NCBI GenBank assembly: GCA_964019335.1
Contig: OZ025702.1
Location: 455,751-519,750 of the forward strand
Direction of reading: 5' to 3'
Source of the DNA: Diplonema japonicum
Taxonomy: Eukaryota > Euglenozoa > Diplonemea > Diplonemida > Diplonemidae
DNA length: 64,000 nucleotides
The position numbers were made by a program, and so were the translations under genes. Position 1 is the first letter of the stretch, and every line of letters begins with the position of its first letter. This document shows positions 30,476 through 39,858 of this stretch, one piece after another. Under the pieces are notes generated by a model. That model was given only the letters and a program-made list of their open reading frames with translations. It ran no database searches and was not told where the DNA came from.

Positions 30476-30949
30476 ATGGATAAAGATGTAACCGAGGGCT
30501 GGCGGGGAACAAGGGCAGAGCGCTTAGAACTGACAATGAGGGAGGGGAGAGAGAGCCTTCACGCGCTGCTGCAGGTCATCAACGTAGGTCGCTGTGAGAA
30601 AGAAGAAGAAGGTACCGAGAGATCTGTGAGGAGACGTAGATCTCCCATATTGAAAAATGTTCGAAGCCCCACTACTTGTGGGGGCGAGAGGCTGGTGAAC
30701 CGGACCCCTTTGAGGCCCCGAAAGGCCCCAGACTTGAATTGTCCGTCCCTTGACCTCTCTCTTTCCTACTCATCACCAACCCCATCGCGGGGCCCACGGT
30801 CTTGCTACCAACTGCCTTCCCCATCCTGCGACGACTCCAAGCCAAATGAGATATCCCCATCTCCACTTAGGGACTACCAGCCAACCTCGCAGAGGTACTC
30901 CCCGCCGCCATACAACTCCCTTGACGATACTTTGCAGTCAATTTTCTGA
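30476..30949 (+). CDS. Small hypothetical protein, Ser/Pro-rich
   Basis: 157 residues from the ATG at 30476, ten nt after a caacag acceptor. Residues 1-40 form a charged helix (ERLELTMREGRESLHALLQVINV). An arginine cluster (SVRRRRSPILKNV) follows and then a Ser/Pro/Tyr-rich tail (SLDLSLSYSSPTPSRG, YSPPPYNSLDDTLQSIF). Base composition is coding-like and unlike the surrounding spacers, and it lies on the same strand as all neighbours. No family was recognised; moderate confidence that it is expressed. Confidence 0.5.
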   Translation: MDKDVTEGWRGTRAERLELTMREGRESLHALLQVINVGRCEKEEEGTERSVRRRRSPILKNVRSPTTCGGERLVNRTPLRPRKAPDLNCPSLDLSLSYSSPTPSRGPRSCYQLPSPSCDDSKPNEISPSPLRDYQPTSQRYSPPPYNSLDDTLQSIF

Positions 30950-31066
30950 TAGAACCTTTGTTAGATTTTTAGAAGAAACGTTTTTTTTTCAGTCCCATTG
31001 GTATTTCTGTGGGGGGGAAGAAAACAAAAAAGGCGCCACCCCCTCTCCTCATACTATCTCAAATGC

Positions 31067-32521
31067 ATGAAAGAAATGCGTAGAACAGCAGCGGTTATAG
31101 CAGTGGTGGTGTCGATGGTGAGCGTGGTGGAGTACTCGTCTGTCGAGGAGAACAATGTGCTTGCAACAGGTACCACGCAGCGAGAACCGGAAAGAACAAC
31201 AACGGATGACCATTGCTCGGACAACCCTGCAAGCTACAAGAACTCAAGCGTAACGTGGACCACACCAAAAAAGGCAGGAACAGTCAGGCCCGCGTATCTA
31301 CTGACGATCCAGTACACTCTCCACGACGGCAACGGTGTGAAGCTGTGCAACCAAAACGAAGGCTTAATACTCGCCAAAGCAGAAGGCCTCACATGGACAG
31401 CAAGCACCAAAGCAGGAAAAAACGGGGAAATACCCGTGCTTCTAGGCGAAGGGCCCACACTCGTTTCCGTCATCCTCGCTTTTGATAAGATAACGTTGCT
31501 GCGTGCGAACACTGACAGCCCGGAGTGTTTGTATAAAACCATTGAAGAGAAGGCTTTCAACCTTGACGGCTACTCGGTGCAGAAACCGGAGCTCACCCAA
31601 CACAAAACATTCTGCCCACCAGATATCGCTTCTAATGTTCTAAACGGTCTCTGGGTGAACACGTCGTCTGCGTTTCGAAACGGGACATGGGAGTGGGCTC
31701 CTATCCACACAACATGCGAGATGCGCCCTGTTACGGGAAGAAACATACTTTTCTGGGGGGACGAGACGCTTCAAATCGCTGTTAAATCTCTTGCCGCGGA
31801 GTACAAAAGGCCCGATCCGTTCCCGGGGGACAGAAAAGCAAAGTTCTACTTCAGCAAAGAAGTCGACATAAGAAAAAGGTACGCGGAGATCCCCGAGCCC
31901 AACGGGGCCAACGGGAGCCTACTGTTCTTGGGAAACACATCGCCCTCACTGTCTGGTAGAGGGAAGACACCATGCATGGGGTTGGGCGTCATGGATGTTG
32001 AAAGCTACCGGAACCAAATATTAGATTTTCTTAGAGACAAGAGTTTTCCTGACGCAATAGTAATGCACAGTGGAATCGCGGATATATGCACGGAGTACCA
32101 AATGAATGTCAAAACGATGGAATCACGAGCGGATGCAGCAGGGAAATGGTGGGCTGGTGTCATCGGTAACAAGAAGACGAAGGTTATACTTATGACAACA
32201 GCTGCCACCTCTGGGATAGGTGTCTGTGCGCGATTTCACGCGCCGCGGTTGATGTGGTGGGATGCAACACGTAACGCTGCGCTTCGCAGGCATCTTCCTG
32301 GCGACACTGTTGTGGACGTGTTCTCTCTCACGCTTCCCTTCCACTTCACAAACGATTACTCTGACGGCACCACCTACGGGCTTCACAATGTACGCGGAAA
32401 CCAGGACGCGACCCCCGCAGACTTCCCAAAGCTCAGCAGATTCTTAGCCGGCAAAAGGTACAACCCAACCGTGGGCATAATGGTGGCAAGGCTGATAGCA
32501 AACGCTGGGTGGGTGGTGTGA
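31067..32521 (+). CDS. Secretory SGNH/PC-esterase-like protein
   Basis: 484 residues from the ATG at 31067 (another in-frame ATG three codons later). A signal-anchor (TAAVIAVVVSMVSVVEY) leads into a glycosylated lumenal protein. The order of motifs resembles SGNH-type PC-esterases (NXPE/TBL group): a CPPDIASNVLNGLWV block, then ILFWGDETL where family members carry GDS, a 'PDAIVMHSGIADIC' segment like block III, and FTNDYSDGTTYGLHNV where the Asp/His pair of the C-terminal block would lie. The nucleophile Ser of block I reads as Glu, so activity is doubtful or the alignment is wrong. A gtttttttttcag acceptor lies at 30979-30991. Confidence 0.6.
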   Translation: MKEMRRTAAVIAVVVSMVSVVEYSSVEENNVLATGTTQREPERTTTDDHCSDNPASYKNSSVTWTTPKKAGTVRPAYLLTIQYTLHDGNGVKLCNQNEGLILAKAEGLTWTASTKAGKNGEIPVLLGEGPTLVSVILAFDKITLLRANTDSPECLYKTIEEKAFNLDGYSVQKPELTQHKTFCPPDIASNVLNGLWVNTSSAFRNGTWEWAPIHTTCEMRPVTGRNILFWGDETLQIAVKSLAAEYKRPDPFPGDRKAKFYFSKEVDIRKRYAEIPEPNGANGSLLFLGNTSPSLSGRGKTPCMGLGVMDVESYRNQILDFLRDKSFPDAIVMHSGIADICTEYQMNVKTMESRADAAGKWWAGVIGNKKTKVILMTTAATSGIGVCARFHAPRLMWWDATRNAALRRHLPGDTVVDVFSLTLPFHFTNDYSDGTTYGLHNVRGNQDATPADFPKLSRFLAGKRYNPTVGIMVARLIANAGWVV

Positions 32522-32686
32522 CAAAAAAAAAAAAAAGAAAGAAGAAAATAAAAGTGTCTGCGGTTTTTTTTTTTGTGGGTTTACACACTTTGTATTTATT
32601 CTTGCAGTAACGTTGTCTTATAAAAAAAAAAAAAGAGAAAAAGAAAATCAGGGTTCCCCCCCCCCCCCCCCCCCCCCTTTACACAA

Positions 32687-33142
32687 ATGAAACTCTTCAG
32701 ACACGACCCCTACTCGGAGGACAGCAACAGTACCGCTGTGGCTGTGGTACCCGTTGACAGGATGCTGCCAACCACTTCGAAACAATGGTGCAAACTGGTC
32801 TCAAAGAAGCGCTGCAGAAAGAAGTCGTGTGCGCACTTCCATGTGGAGAGCGCAGTGAAGCAGGGGGTGCTGCACAAGGCAAGGCTCGAGTCTGTACCAG
32901 TGATCCCTCTAGAAGCACTGGACTCTCTCCAGAAATACGTTATAACCCGGATAGAGGCCCTGGACAAGGGGGCAGCTTCGCGGTCCATCGTCCGAGTGCG
33001 TCGCATGGCAAAGGTCGAAGGAGATCCCAAGGTGGCCCTCCTCAAGACAGTGTCAAAGGTTTTCAATGAGGCGACGATTCTACCCCTCTCCGCCTTCCGT
33101 CACCACACTGTCATCATCTTTTCCCTTCTGTGCCGTGTTTAG
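32687..33142 (+). CDS. Small CCCH zinc-finger protein
   Basis: 151 residues. Residues 34-52 read WCKLVSKKRCRKKSCAHFH, a C-x7-C-x4-C-x3-H pattern typical of CCCH fingers that bind single-stranded RNA. A helical basic region follows (ALDSLQKYVITRIEALDK, SRSIVRVRRMAKVEGD). The last residues (HHTVIIFSLLCRV) are hydrophobic and could come from reading beyond a true splice site, so the C-terminus is less certain. A poly-C run of about 21 lies just before the start. Likely an RNA-binding factor; targets unknown. Confidence 0.68.
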   Translation: MKLFRHDPYSEDSNSTAVAVVPVDRMLPTTSKQWCKLVSKKRCRKKSCAHFHVESAVKQGVLHKARLESVPVIPLEALDSLQKYVITRIEALDKGAASRSIVRVRRMAKVEGDPKVALLKTVSKVFNEATILPLSAFRHHTVIIFSLLCRV

Positions 33143-33280
33143 GGGAAGCGGGGGTGGGGAAAAAGAAAATATTTTTTTATAAAAAAAGAAAATATAGAAA
33201 TCTAATTAAAAAGGTGTTGATCCTCGGTGTGCCTCAACACGCACAGGGTAATGGAAAAGAAAAAGAAAGAAAACGAAAAG

Positions 33281-33318
<38 letters not shown>

Positions 33319-33654
33319 AAAAAAGAAAGGAAAGAAAAAGGCATTTAGTTGCAATTGTGTGTTTTTTTCTTCTTTTTTTTTTCCCTCTTCTTTTTTTCCC
33401 TTTTTCCTTTCTTCCCCCCCCCCGTTTTTTTCCATCCTTTTGCTTGCTAGTTACTTATACAACACCCTCTCTCTATTTTCTTTTTTTTATTTCTTCGAGC
33501 GCGAGGAGGTCGGTAAGCGCAAAAATGCATACCTTAAAAGAATAGTTTTCTTCCCTTCTTTTCTTTTTTTTTTTCCCATTTTTTTTTTTTTTTTTTTTTT
33601 ACACTTTGGGCTGTTCAAACCACCCCAATCAAACCTGACAGACATTTATTAACC
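33143..33654. other. Low-complexity spacer
   Basis: A/T tracts and an (AG)n microsatellite; open frames encode only K/E/R or F/S/L runs. Nothing credible. Confidence 0.8.
33285..33312. repeat. (AG)n dinucleotide microsatellite
   Basis: About 14 AG units within A-rich spacer. Confidence 0.95.
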
Positions 33655-34805
33655 TAACCCCTAAACGCCCGCGCGGACGTTTTTGTCCTTATTTCAAAAT
33701 TTGCTTTTTCGCTAAGTACTTTTTTTTGAACACGGCCCCTGGACTTCAAAATATGGCATTGTTGCGCGGTTTATTTTGTCTCGGAACTACATTTTGCGTT
33801 AAAAGTTTTGTTTTAATTGAAACCGGCAGGGTTGGCTTAAAATGAAATCAGATGGTCAAAATAGCAGCGAAAACGTGAGTCTCCCCCGACTGGTCAACCT
33901 GGAAACATCAGTAAGGCCTGAAACTGCACCTCATGCGTAGGCTTCTTGACATCATTGTCAACCGGTGTAGGACTGTGCGGACCCCTAGCAAGTGGTTGTC
34001 TGTTGACGACAGTGTTATCCCGACAACAATAAAAGTCATGGAACCACGAAAAAACAACTCGGTGGGCATCAAGGTAGTCGCTACATGCGACTCATAAAAC
34101 TGTTACCTTGCGAATTTCAACATTTTCAGCAAAAAGTCCACAACACAGGACCTAGTCATGCGTGCTGTCGACTCCTAAGGGTTTGCTGTCGACCCCTGAC
34201 CGGCAAGACCAGCTCCAGGAGACTGGAGTTCGGCATATGAAAACCCGGAAGTGGACCATGGTCGTTTTTTATTGGGTCCTGGAAAGCTGTGTTGCCAACT
34301 CCTCCATAATCTGGAAGAAGAGCAAGGAATGTGGCAAAAATTATGGCTTCCCGAGCTTCAAAGAAGACCTTGTTGGCAAGCTTCTCACCCATGCCCCAAA
34401 AGCCGATAGCACACACCCCCGACAACACCGTCACCGACCCCCAAGCGCAAACACGCTAGCAATGAGGATTCCCTCACTCAGAAATACCCAAAACGCCCCA
34501 AATAGTCTCCAGACTGACCTCAATCCTAGAATTCAGGGCACCAAATAGGGCTGAATGCTGCCCTATTTAGCCCAGCCATAACTCCACGGACCCCACGACA
34601 AGACCCCCCAAAATCGGACATAAAAAGTACCCCCTCTTACACACATAGTTAAGTGTTCTCATCTGATCTGGCACCTGGAATTGACCGTACCGTTTAACCT
34701 TTCCTTTCACCTTCCTATGGTTGCATGCTGCCCTTTTTTTGAGTATTTAAAGCAACAACGAAAATGGGGGGGTACCGTAGATAGGCTCCGGGCGTTTAGG
34801 GGCTA
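33655..34805 (+). mobile_element. Decayed piggyBac-like DNA transposon
   Basis: About 1.15 kb island of normal-complexity DNA bounded by 15-bp inverted repeats: acccctaaacgcccg (33657-33671) and cgggcgtttaggggc (34789-34803), one mismatch, each flanked by TA. A TTAA stands 5 bp outside the left repeat (33649-33652) but no clear TTAA on the right. Inside, a fragment of piggyBac transposase C-terminal sequence is readable (34162-34548). The rest has many stops. Much of the catalytic domain is missing, so the copy is non-autonomous. Confidence 0.72.
34162..34548 (+). pseudogene. piggyBac transposase C-terminal fragment
   Basis: An open frame without its own ATG includes RQDQLQETGVRHMKTRKW, then TMVVFYWVLESCVANSSI and IWKKSKECGKNYGFPSFKED. 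This matches the end of the DDE_Tnp_1_7 (piggyBac) catalytic domain in which a D-R-x-D-Q-L block is followed by a paired-helix 'KWW..lfw.lld..vvNafil' segment. The downstream part is unrelated low-similarity sequence. Upstream DDE motifs and the terminal cysteine-rich finger are not visible. A relic. Confidence 0.7.
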
Positions 34806-34993
34806 ATCTTTTATTTTTTTTATAAGGGGGTGGTGGTCCTCAATCGACGCCCTGCCCTGCCTTATTCTCAGTTAACTATCCCTAGCTCTTTTCTTCTCTT
34901 TCTCTCTCTCTTTCTTTTTCTCTATGCACCCTTCTTAAAATCCGAAAAACAGGAGGGGGGGGGGGGGGGGGGGAGAAAGAAAAAAAAGAAGAA

Positions 34994-35584
34994 ATGGGGC
35001 TACACTCAAGTAAATTATCACTCTTCGATTTACTAAAGGAAGGTGACGACCTTCTCAAGAAGGGAGAAGGGAAGAAAGCAGTAATCATGTATAGCAACGC
35101 ATTGGAGCTGGCCCCCGAGTACTGGATCGGGTACCTCAAGAGGGCAAAGGGGCATATGGCAAACGGGGACTTCTGCCTAGCTCTGGCGGACACTGACACA
35201 TCTCTTAAATTACACGAAAGCCTGACAGTGAAAAAACTGAAAAAAGAAATTCTAGAGAGCATGGGCGAAGCAGAAGAGGCGGCAGCACTCAATCTCGAGG
35301 TAAGCGCACAGGAAGAGAACCTCAAAAAGAACAGAAGAAGCAGCCCCCCGAAACGGCTCACCAAAGAGGAGATCGCCCACTGGAAGCAAGTACAAGAACG
35401 GGAAAAGGTACTCAACTACCTACCTCGATGCGAGTTCTCCAAACGGCTCAAACGTCATAGGGAAACTGCGAATAGATCACACCCCTCGTGGGTCAAGCAC
35501 CCAGGCACGGCGCCTGTCCTCCCTGCGTCCTCTGATGCCCCCCCAACTCGCGAGCCTCTTGATGACACTGTGCCGCTTCTTTAG
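34994..35584 (+). CDS. TPR-like protein with N-myristoylation motif
   Basis: 196 residues. MGLHSSKLS fits an N-myristoylation site (Gly2, Ser6, Lys7). Residues 12-80 contain two tetratricopeptide-like helical pairs (LLKEGDDLLKKGEGKKAVIMYSNALELAPEYW then GYLKRAKGHMANGDFCLALADTDTSLKL), as in small co-chaperone or targeting adaptors. A charged helix follows (EAEEAAALNLEVSAQEENLKKNRR) with a basic, proline-rich tail. Probably a membrane-attached adaptor. A run of G sits 10 nt before the start. No partner can be inferred from neighbours. Confidence 0.75.
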   Translation: MGLHSSKLSLFDLLKEGDDLLKKGEGKKAVIMYSNALELAPEYWIGYLKRAKGHMANGDFCLALADTDTSLKLHESLTVKKLKKEILESMGEAEEAAALNLEVSAQEENLKKNRRSSPPKRLTKEEIAHWKQVQEREKVLNYLPRCEFSKRLKRHRETANRSHPSWVKHPGTAPVLPASSDAPPTREPLDDTVPLL

Positions 35585-35731
35585 CCAGAAAAAAAAAGGG
35601 GAAAAGAAAAAAAACGAAAACTGTCCATTCTTTTTACAAAGGAAAAAAAAAAAAAACTAATTGACTCGATCTTTTTTTTTTTTTTTTTTTTTTAACCCTT
35701 TCTTACACACAAAATATTCGTCTCATAGGGG

Positions 35732-37555
35732 ATGCCCAAGACATGCCCTGTGCTCGTGGCTTGTTTCATAGCTAATGTTGCGTGCTTCTCGTTGCATCCT
35801 GTCAAAGACATATACCACAACGACTACGCCTTCGCGGCTGTGAGGCTGGACGGGACGGTGGTGACATGGGGGGACACGGATGCGGGGGGCGACAGCACGA
35901 CCGTGAAATCGCACCTAGTCGAAGTGAGAGAAATAATATCGTCCGAGAAAGCGTTCGCAGCCATACGGCGAAACGACACGGTGGTGACATGGGGTGACCC
36001 CGCCTACGGAGGCGACAGCTCGACAGTGCAGAGCCTGCTGAAGGACGTCTTCGCCATCACCCCCTCCAAGACCATCCTCGTCGCAAGACGCAGGGACAAC
36101 AGTGTCGTATCATGGGGAAGCGACAACCGAAGACTGAGCGACGCCTCCGCAGTATCAGGCCTCACCAACATCAAGGCGATCATCCCACAAGAACGTTCCT
36201 TTGCAGTTCTTGTTGCCGACGGGACAGTATACACATGGGGCGACCCTGCACAGGGTGGAGACTCCTCTTCTGTAGCAGTCGAGCTTCAGAACGTCCATCG
36301 CGTGTTTGCGTCATCAGGTACCTTCGCAGCGTTGCGAAGAGACGGCACCGTGGTAACATGGGGCGGGAAGATGGACGTGAGTACTGTTCAGGAAAAGCTG
36401 CACGACATCAGAGACATCTTCACCACACCTCACTCCTTCATCGCCACCACCAATAACGGAATCGTGGCATGGGGTACAGAACCACAGCTGGGTTCCGACG
36501 CTACCACCGTCCAGCACCTCATCAACACTTCAAACATCGAAGATGTCTACTCAAATAGATACTCCGTTGCCGTCTTGATGGAAGACGGGAGGGTCGTGAC
36601 ATGGGGCGGGCACACCAAACCAGCTGACGTCTTCACCGCAAAAACAGTTGTCCCTTCAGATGTTGGCTTCTCCGCTATCCTACAAAACGGCAGCGTGGTG
36701 ACATGGGGGGTGCATTTACCCGCACCATGCTGCCTACCCTTCCCCGAGTTCGCAGGAAGGGTGGCATATCTCTATAGTACACGAGATGGTGGGCTTGCTG
36801 GACTCTTAAGCGACAACTCATTAATCACATGGGGGCGGACGACCGCAGGGGGCAGGGAGTATAATAAAAGAAGCTTGAAAAACGTGGTGAGCGTGAATGC
36901 GGGTCAGGACTCCTTTGCTGTGTATGTGGTGAGGAAGGGGTTGGTGACATGGGGCGCGAAGGACAGGTCCGACTCAGACTCAGTACGTAATCTGTTCAAA
37001 GGAAACTTCAGAGCATACAGCAACAAACGGGGCTGGGCAGCAATGGATAAAAACGACAACATGGTGGCATGGGGCGTAATTATGTACTCATCGGAGGACC
37101 AAAATCTGGCAACATTCACCCATCCTCCAAAGCCCACTCCTCTCCCTGAAACACAAGCTCCTCCCACAGCTACAGTAACACTGTCTCTTACAGCCTCTGT
37201 TAAGGAGGTTGAGAAGGATGCTGAGGATGATGATGATGCTCTCATTGATTTTCCTTCAAGCACCACCGGTCGTGTCATAGCGATTGTCTCTATCGTTCTA
37301 ATCTGCTTAAGTATTGTGCTTTTGTGTTACATGCTGTGGCAGCCTGGTGGGAAAGATGACGACGCTCACCCCCCTACAGACAGTGGGCCAGCGAAGCCTG
37401 TTGATACCGCACCTGACGAATATGCGTATTATTCGTACTCTGAGGGTGAGTCTCTCCCTGAGGTTAACACTAGTGAGATTCAGCAGATTGAGTCGGAAGA
37501 AGGGGAGGAATCCCCGCCAGAAGAGACACGTGAAGTGGATGAAAAAAAAGAATGA
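35732..37555 (+). CDS. Type I membrane protein built of VVTWG (RCC1-like) repeats
   Basis: 607 residues. A signal peptide (CPVLVACFIANVACFS) is followed by about ten repeats of 40-50 residues with the core D/N-G/N-x-VV-T/S-WG, often continuing D-x-x-x-GGDSS-x-V (for example GTVVTWGDTDAGGDSTTV, DTVVTWGDPAYGGDSSTV), which predicts a beta-propeller-like extracellular domain. One membrane span near residues 510-530 (VIAIVSIVLICLSIVLLCYML) leads to an acidic cytoplasmic tail rich in Glu, Pro and Tyr. Similar VVTWG repeats are, as I recall, expanded in dinoflagellates and related protists. Exposed location argues against a RCC1 nucleotide-exchange role; adhesion or recognition is an inference. Acceptor ctcatag lies 3 nt before the ATG. 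Confidence 0.82.
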   Translation: MPKTCPVLVACFIANVACFSLHPVKDIYHNDYAFAAVRLDGTVVTWGDTDAGGDSTTVKSHLVEVREIISSEKAFAAIRRNDTVVTWGDPAYGGDSSTVQSLLKDVFAITPSKTILVARRRDNSVVSWGSDNRRLSDASAVSGLTNIKAIIPQERSFAVLVADGTVYTWGDPAQGGDSSSVAVELQNVHRVFASSGTFAALRRDGTVVTWGGKMDVSTVQEKLHDIRDIFTTPHSFIATTNNGIVAWGTEPQLGSDATTVQHLINTSNIEDVYSNRYSVAVLMEDGRVVTWGGHTKPADVFTAKTVVPSDVGFSAILQNGSVVTWGVHLPAPCCLPFPEFAGRVAYLYSTRDGGLAGLLSDNSLITWGRTTAGGREYNKRSLKNVVSVNAGQDSFAVYVVRKGLVTWGAKDRSDSDSVRNLFKGNFRAYSNKRGWAAMDKNDNMVAWGVIMYSSEDQNLATFTHPPKPTPLPETQAPPTATVTLSLTASVKEVEKDAEDDDDALIDFPSSTTGRVIAIVSIVLICLSIVLLCYMLWQPGGKDDDAHPPTDSGPAKPVDTAPDEYAYYSYSEGESLPEVNTSEIQQIESEEGEESPPEETREVDEKKE

Positions 37556-38863
37556 AAAAAAAAAAAAGAAAAAAGAGAAAAGAAAAGATGGATGGGCGTG
37601 TGTTGATGTTGAAGCCATACGAACTCCTTTTTTTTTTTTTCTTTCTTTTTTTTTTCTTTTTCTCTTTTTTTTTTTTCTGTTGCACACAATTGTCTTTTCA
37701 ATTAAAAAAAAAAAATGCTGGGATATTTTTTTAATTAAAAACTTAAACTATATGGCAACTTGTGCCGAGCACGGGGAGGGGGGGGGGGGGGGGGGGGGGA
37801 AGAGGGATAAAAAAACTAGTTTTGACGCTTCATTTGTTTTGTGCGCACGAGCGGTATTTTTTTTTTTTTTTTTTACCTTGTAAAATCACACATTACGCTG
37901 CCATCAACTAGTTTTTTGGGAAAAAAAAAAAAAAAAAACTTTTGCAGCTTTTTTAAATTCCCGTGCGTACAACAACAAAAGAGATATAGTCATAAAAAAG
38001 ATTTTTTTTTAAAACTTTTTTTTCTTACTTTTGTTTTGTCATCGGTGTACCTCCTTGGTGAATAGCATGCTCGTAAGCGATTTCTACAATCCAACAGGCA
38101 GTGCTAAGGGGGGTTTTCTTTTTTTCTTTTCTTTTTTTTCTTTTTTTTTGTGGGTTGTTTGGTAGCGCTTCTCCCCACACCATCAATGATATTTATTTTT
38201 TTCTCGGGACATACACTCCGTCACCAGGAGTCATCATGTGCCCTCTTTATGAGTGGTTCTAAGGAGTCTCATTACGTTTTCCGTTATGAAAAAGGGGAGG
38301 AAATGAAAGACTTTTTTTTTTTTTTTTTTTTTTTTCCGGGACATACACTCCGTCACCATGAGTCATGAGGTACCTACTTCATCTCTTGTTAAGGAGGTCA
38401 GATAGTGGGTGGCTCTGAGGAGTCCCATTACGTATTCCGATGAAAAAAGGGACTCTTTTTAACTATCGAGGGCCGCTTTTACAAGGGCATGAGAGGCACC
38501 TTGAAGCCATTTTTTTTTGTTGAAAAAGGCCTGCCGTGTAGAGACCACAAAGTGCAGATATTTAAGTTCAATAGGGGGGGAATACTTTTTTTTTTTTTTT
38601 GCCCCTGTCTCTTTCTCCCCCCCCTACAATAGGGTTTATAATCCTTCTATATCTAGAAAGCATTTTTCAGCGAGACTTAAGACTTTGCTAGACGATGCAT
38701 GTTTCTTTGCCATTTTTTATTCTTGTTTTTTCCCCTACCCCCTTTTTTTTTTGTTTTTTTTTTATAACCCCTCAAAGACCTAGGGGGAAAAAAAAGGGGG
38801 GAAAGCCGAAATAGAAAAGTAGAAAGCCATCTTCCTAGGTTCCTAGTTCAAGAAGCAACAATA

Positions 38864-38900
<37 letters not shown>

Positions 38901-39858
38901 GTGATGGTTTTCTTGCTGCTATGGTAATTTTCGATTTTTACAATTGGGTGGGTCTTGAGGGCTACATTAAATTTTACGTATTTTTTTTTTTTTTTTTTTT
39001 TTTTTTTGCTTTTTTTTTTTTGTTTCTCAACAGCCGGGTCTTTTGCTTGATCTATTCAGAAAAATGATACTCCCCAGCTTGACTTTTTAGTTTACATCAT
39101 TAAATTAAAAATATATTGGAAAAAAAAAAGAAGAAATGAAACAAAAAAAAAAATAGAAGAAAGAAAAAAGAGAAAAAAAAACACACGAAACGTAAAAAAG
39201 AAAGAATAACCCCCCCACCCTCGTTTGTGTAAAGGAGTAAAAAATACTGTAAGACTGAGAGAAAAAAAAAGGAAAAAGAAAGCGGGGGTCAGTTCGAGAA
39301 TAAGTGAATTGAAAGAAGACCTTCTTTCTTCTGCTTTTCGGTAACCGTATTGCGACACTTTTGCTCTACAGATGTAGAGGGAGCTTCCAGAGAAAGATAG
39401 TTCGACTTTTTCTTTTTTTCCCCCCCTCGTGATTTTTTTCCTTCCCCGTTTTACGTTTTACGTTTTACAACAAATACTCCATTTTCTTTATTGCAGGCCG
39501 TTGCTAACCACTTCGTTCCTATCATAGTGAATTTATTTTCTTCCCGATAAGGGGGAAAGTATGCCCTCCTCCGTGGGCCACCCAGCAAGCACACCGGGAA
39601 AATATCTCACCTTTCCTCCACCCCCTTTCCTCCCCCCCTGTTTTCTTCATTCTGTGCATTAAAAAAAAAAAAAACGAGGGTGGAGTTTTGTGATGAGTTA
39701 ATTTTTGTTTGTTTCTTTATTCTGCATGCGCCACATTTTTCTTCTTCTTTTTTTTTTTGATGAGTTTTTTTTCTTCTTCTCCAGTTCCGTAAAAAAAAAA
39801 AAAAAAAAAAAAGGAAAAAAGGAAAAAAGTGGGAAATAGGGAGGGGGAGAGAAAGAAG
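37556..39858. other. Low-complexity intergenic region
   Basis: 2.3 kb of homopolymer tracts with short unique segments and an imperfect tandem repeat (38205-38460). No credible gene. A ttcttctccag acceptor at 39774-39784 precedes the poly(A) polymerase gene. Confidence 0.8.
38205..38460. repeat. Imperfect two-copy tandem repeat, about 130 bp unit
   Basis: cgggacatacactccgtcac starts at 38205 and again at 38337. Both copies continue with matching segments (agtcat, gtggttctaaggagtctcattacgt versus gtggctctgaggagtcccattacgt, then a GA-rich end) separated by a T tract. Confidence 0.85.

Noticed and set aside
33657-33671. Telomere-like CCCTAAA sequence at the left end of the relic transposon
   Set aside because: Only one unit, and it is mirrored as an inverted repeat at 34789-34803, so it is an element end.
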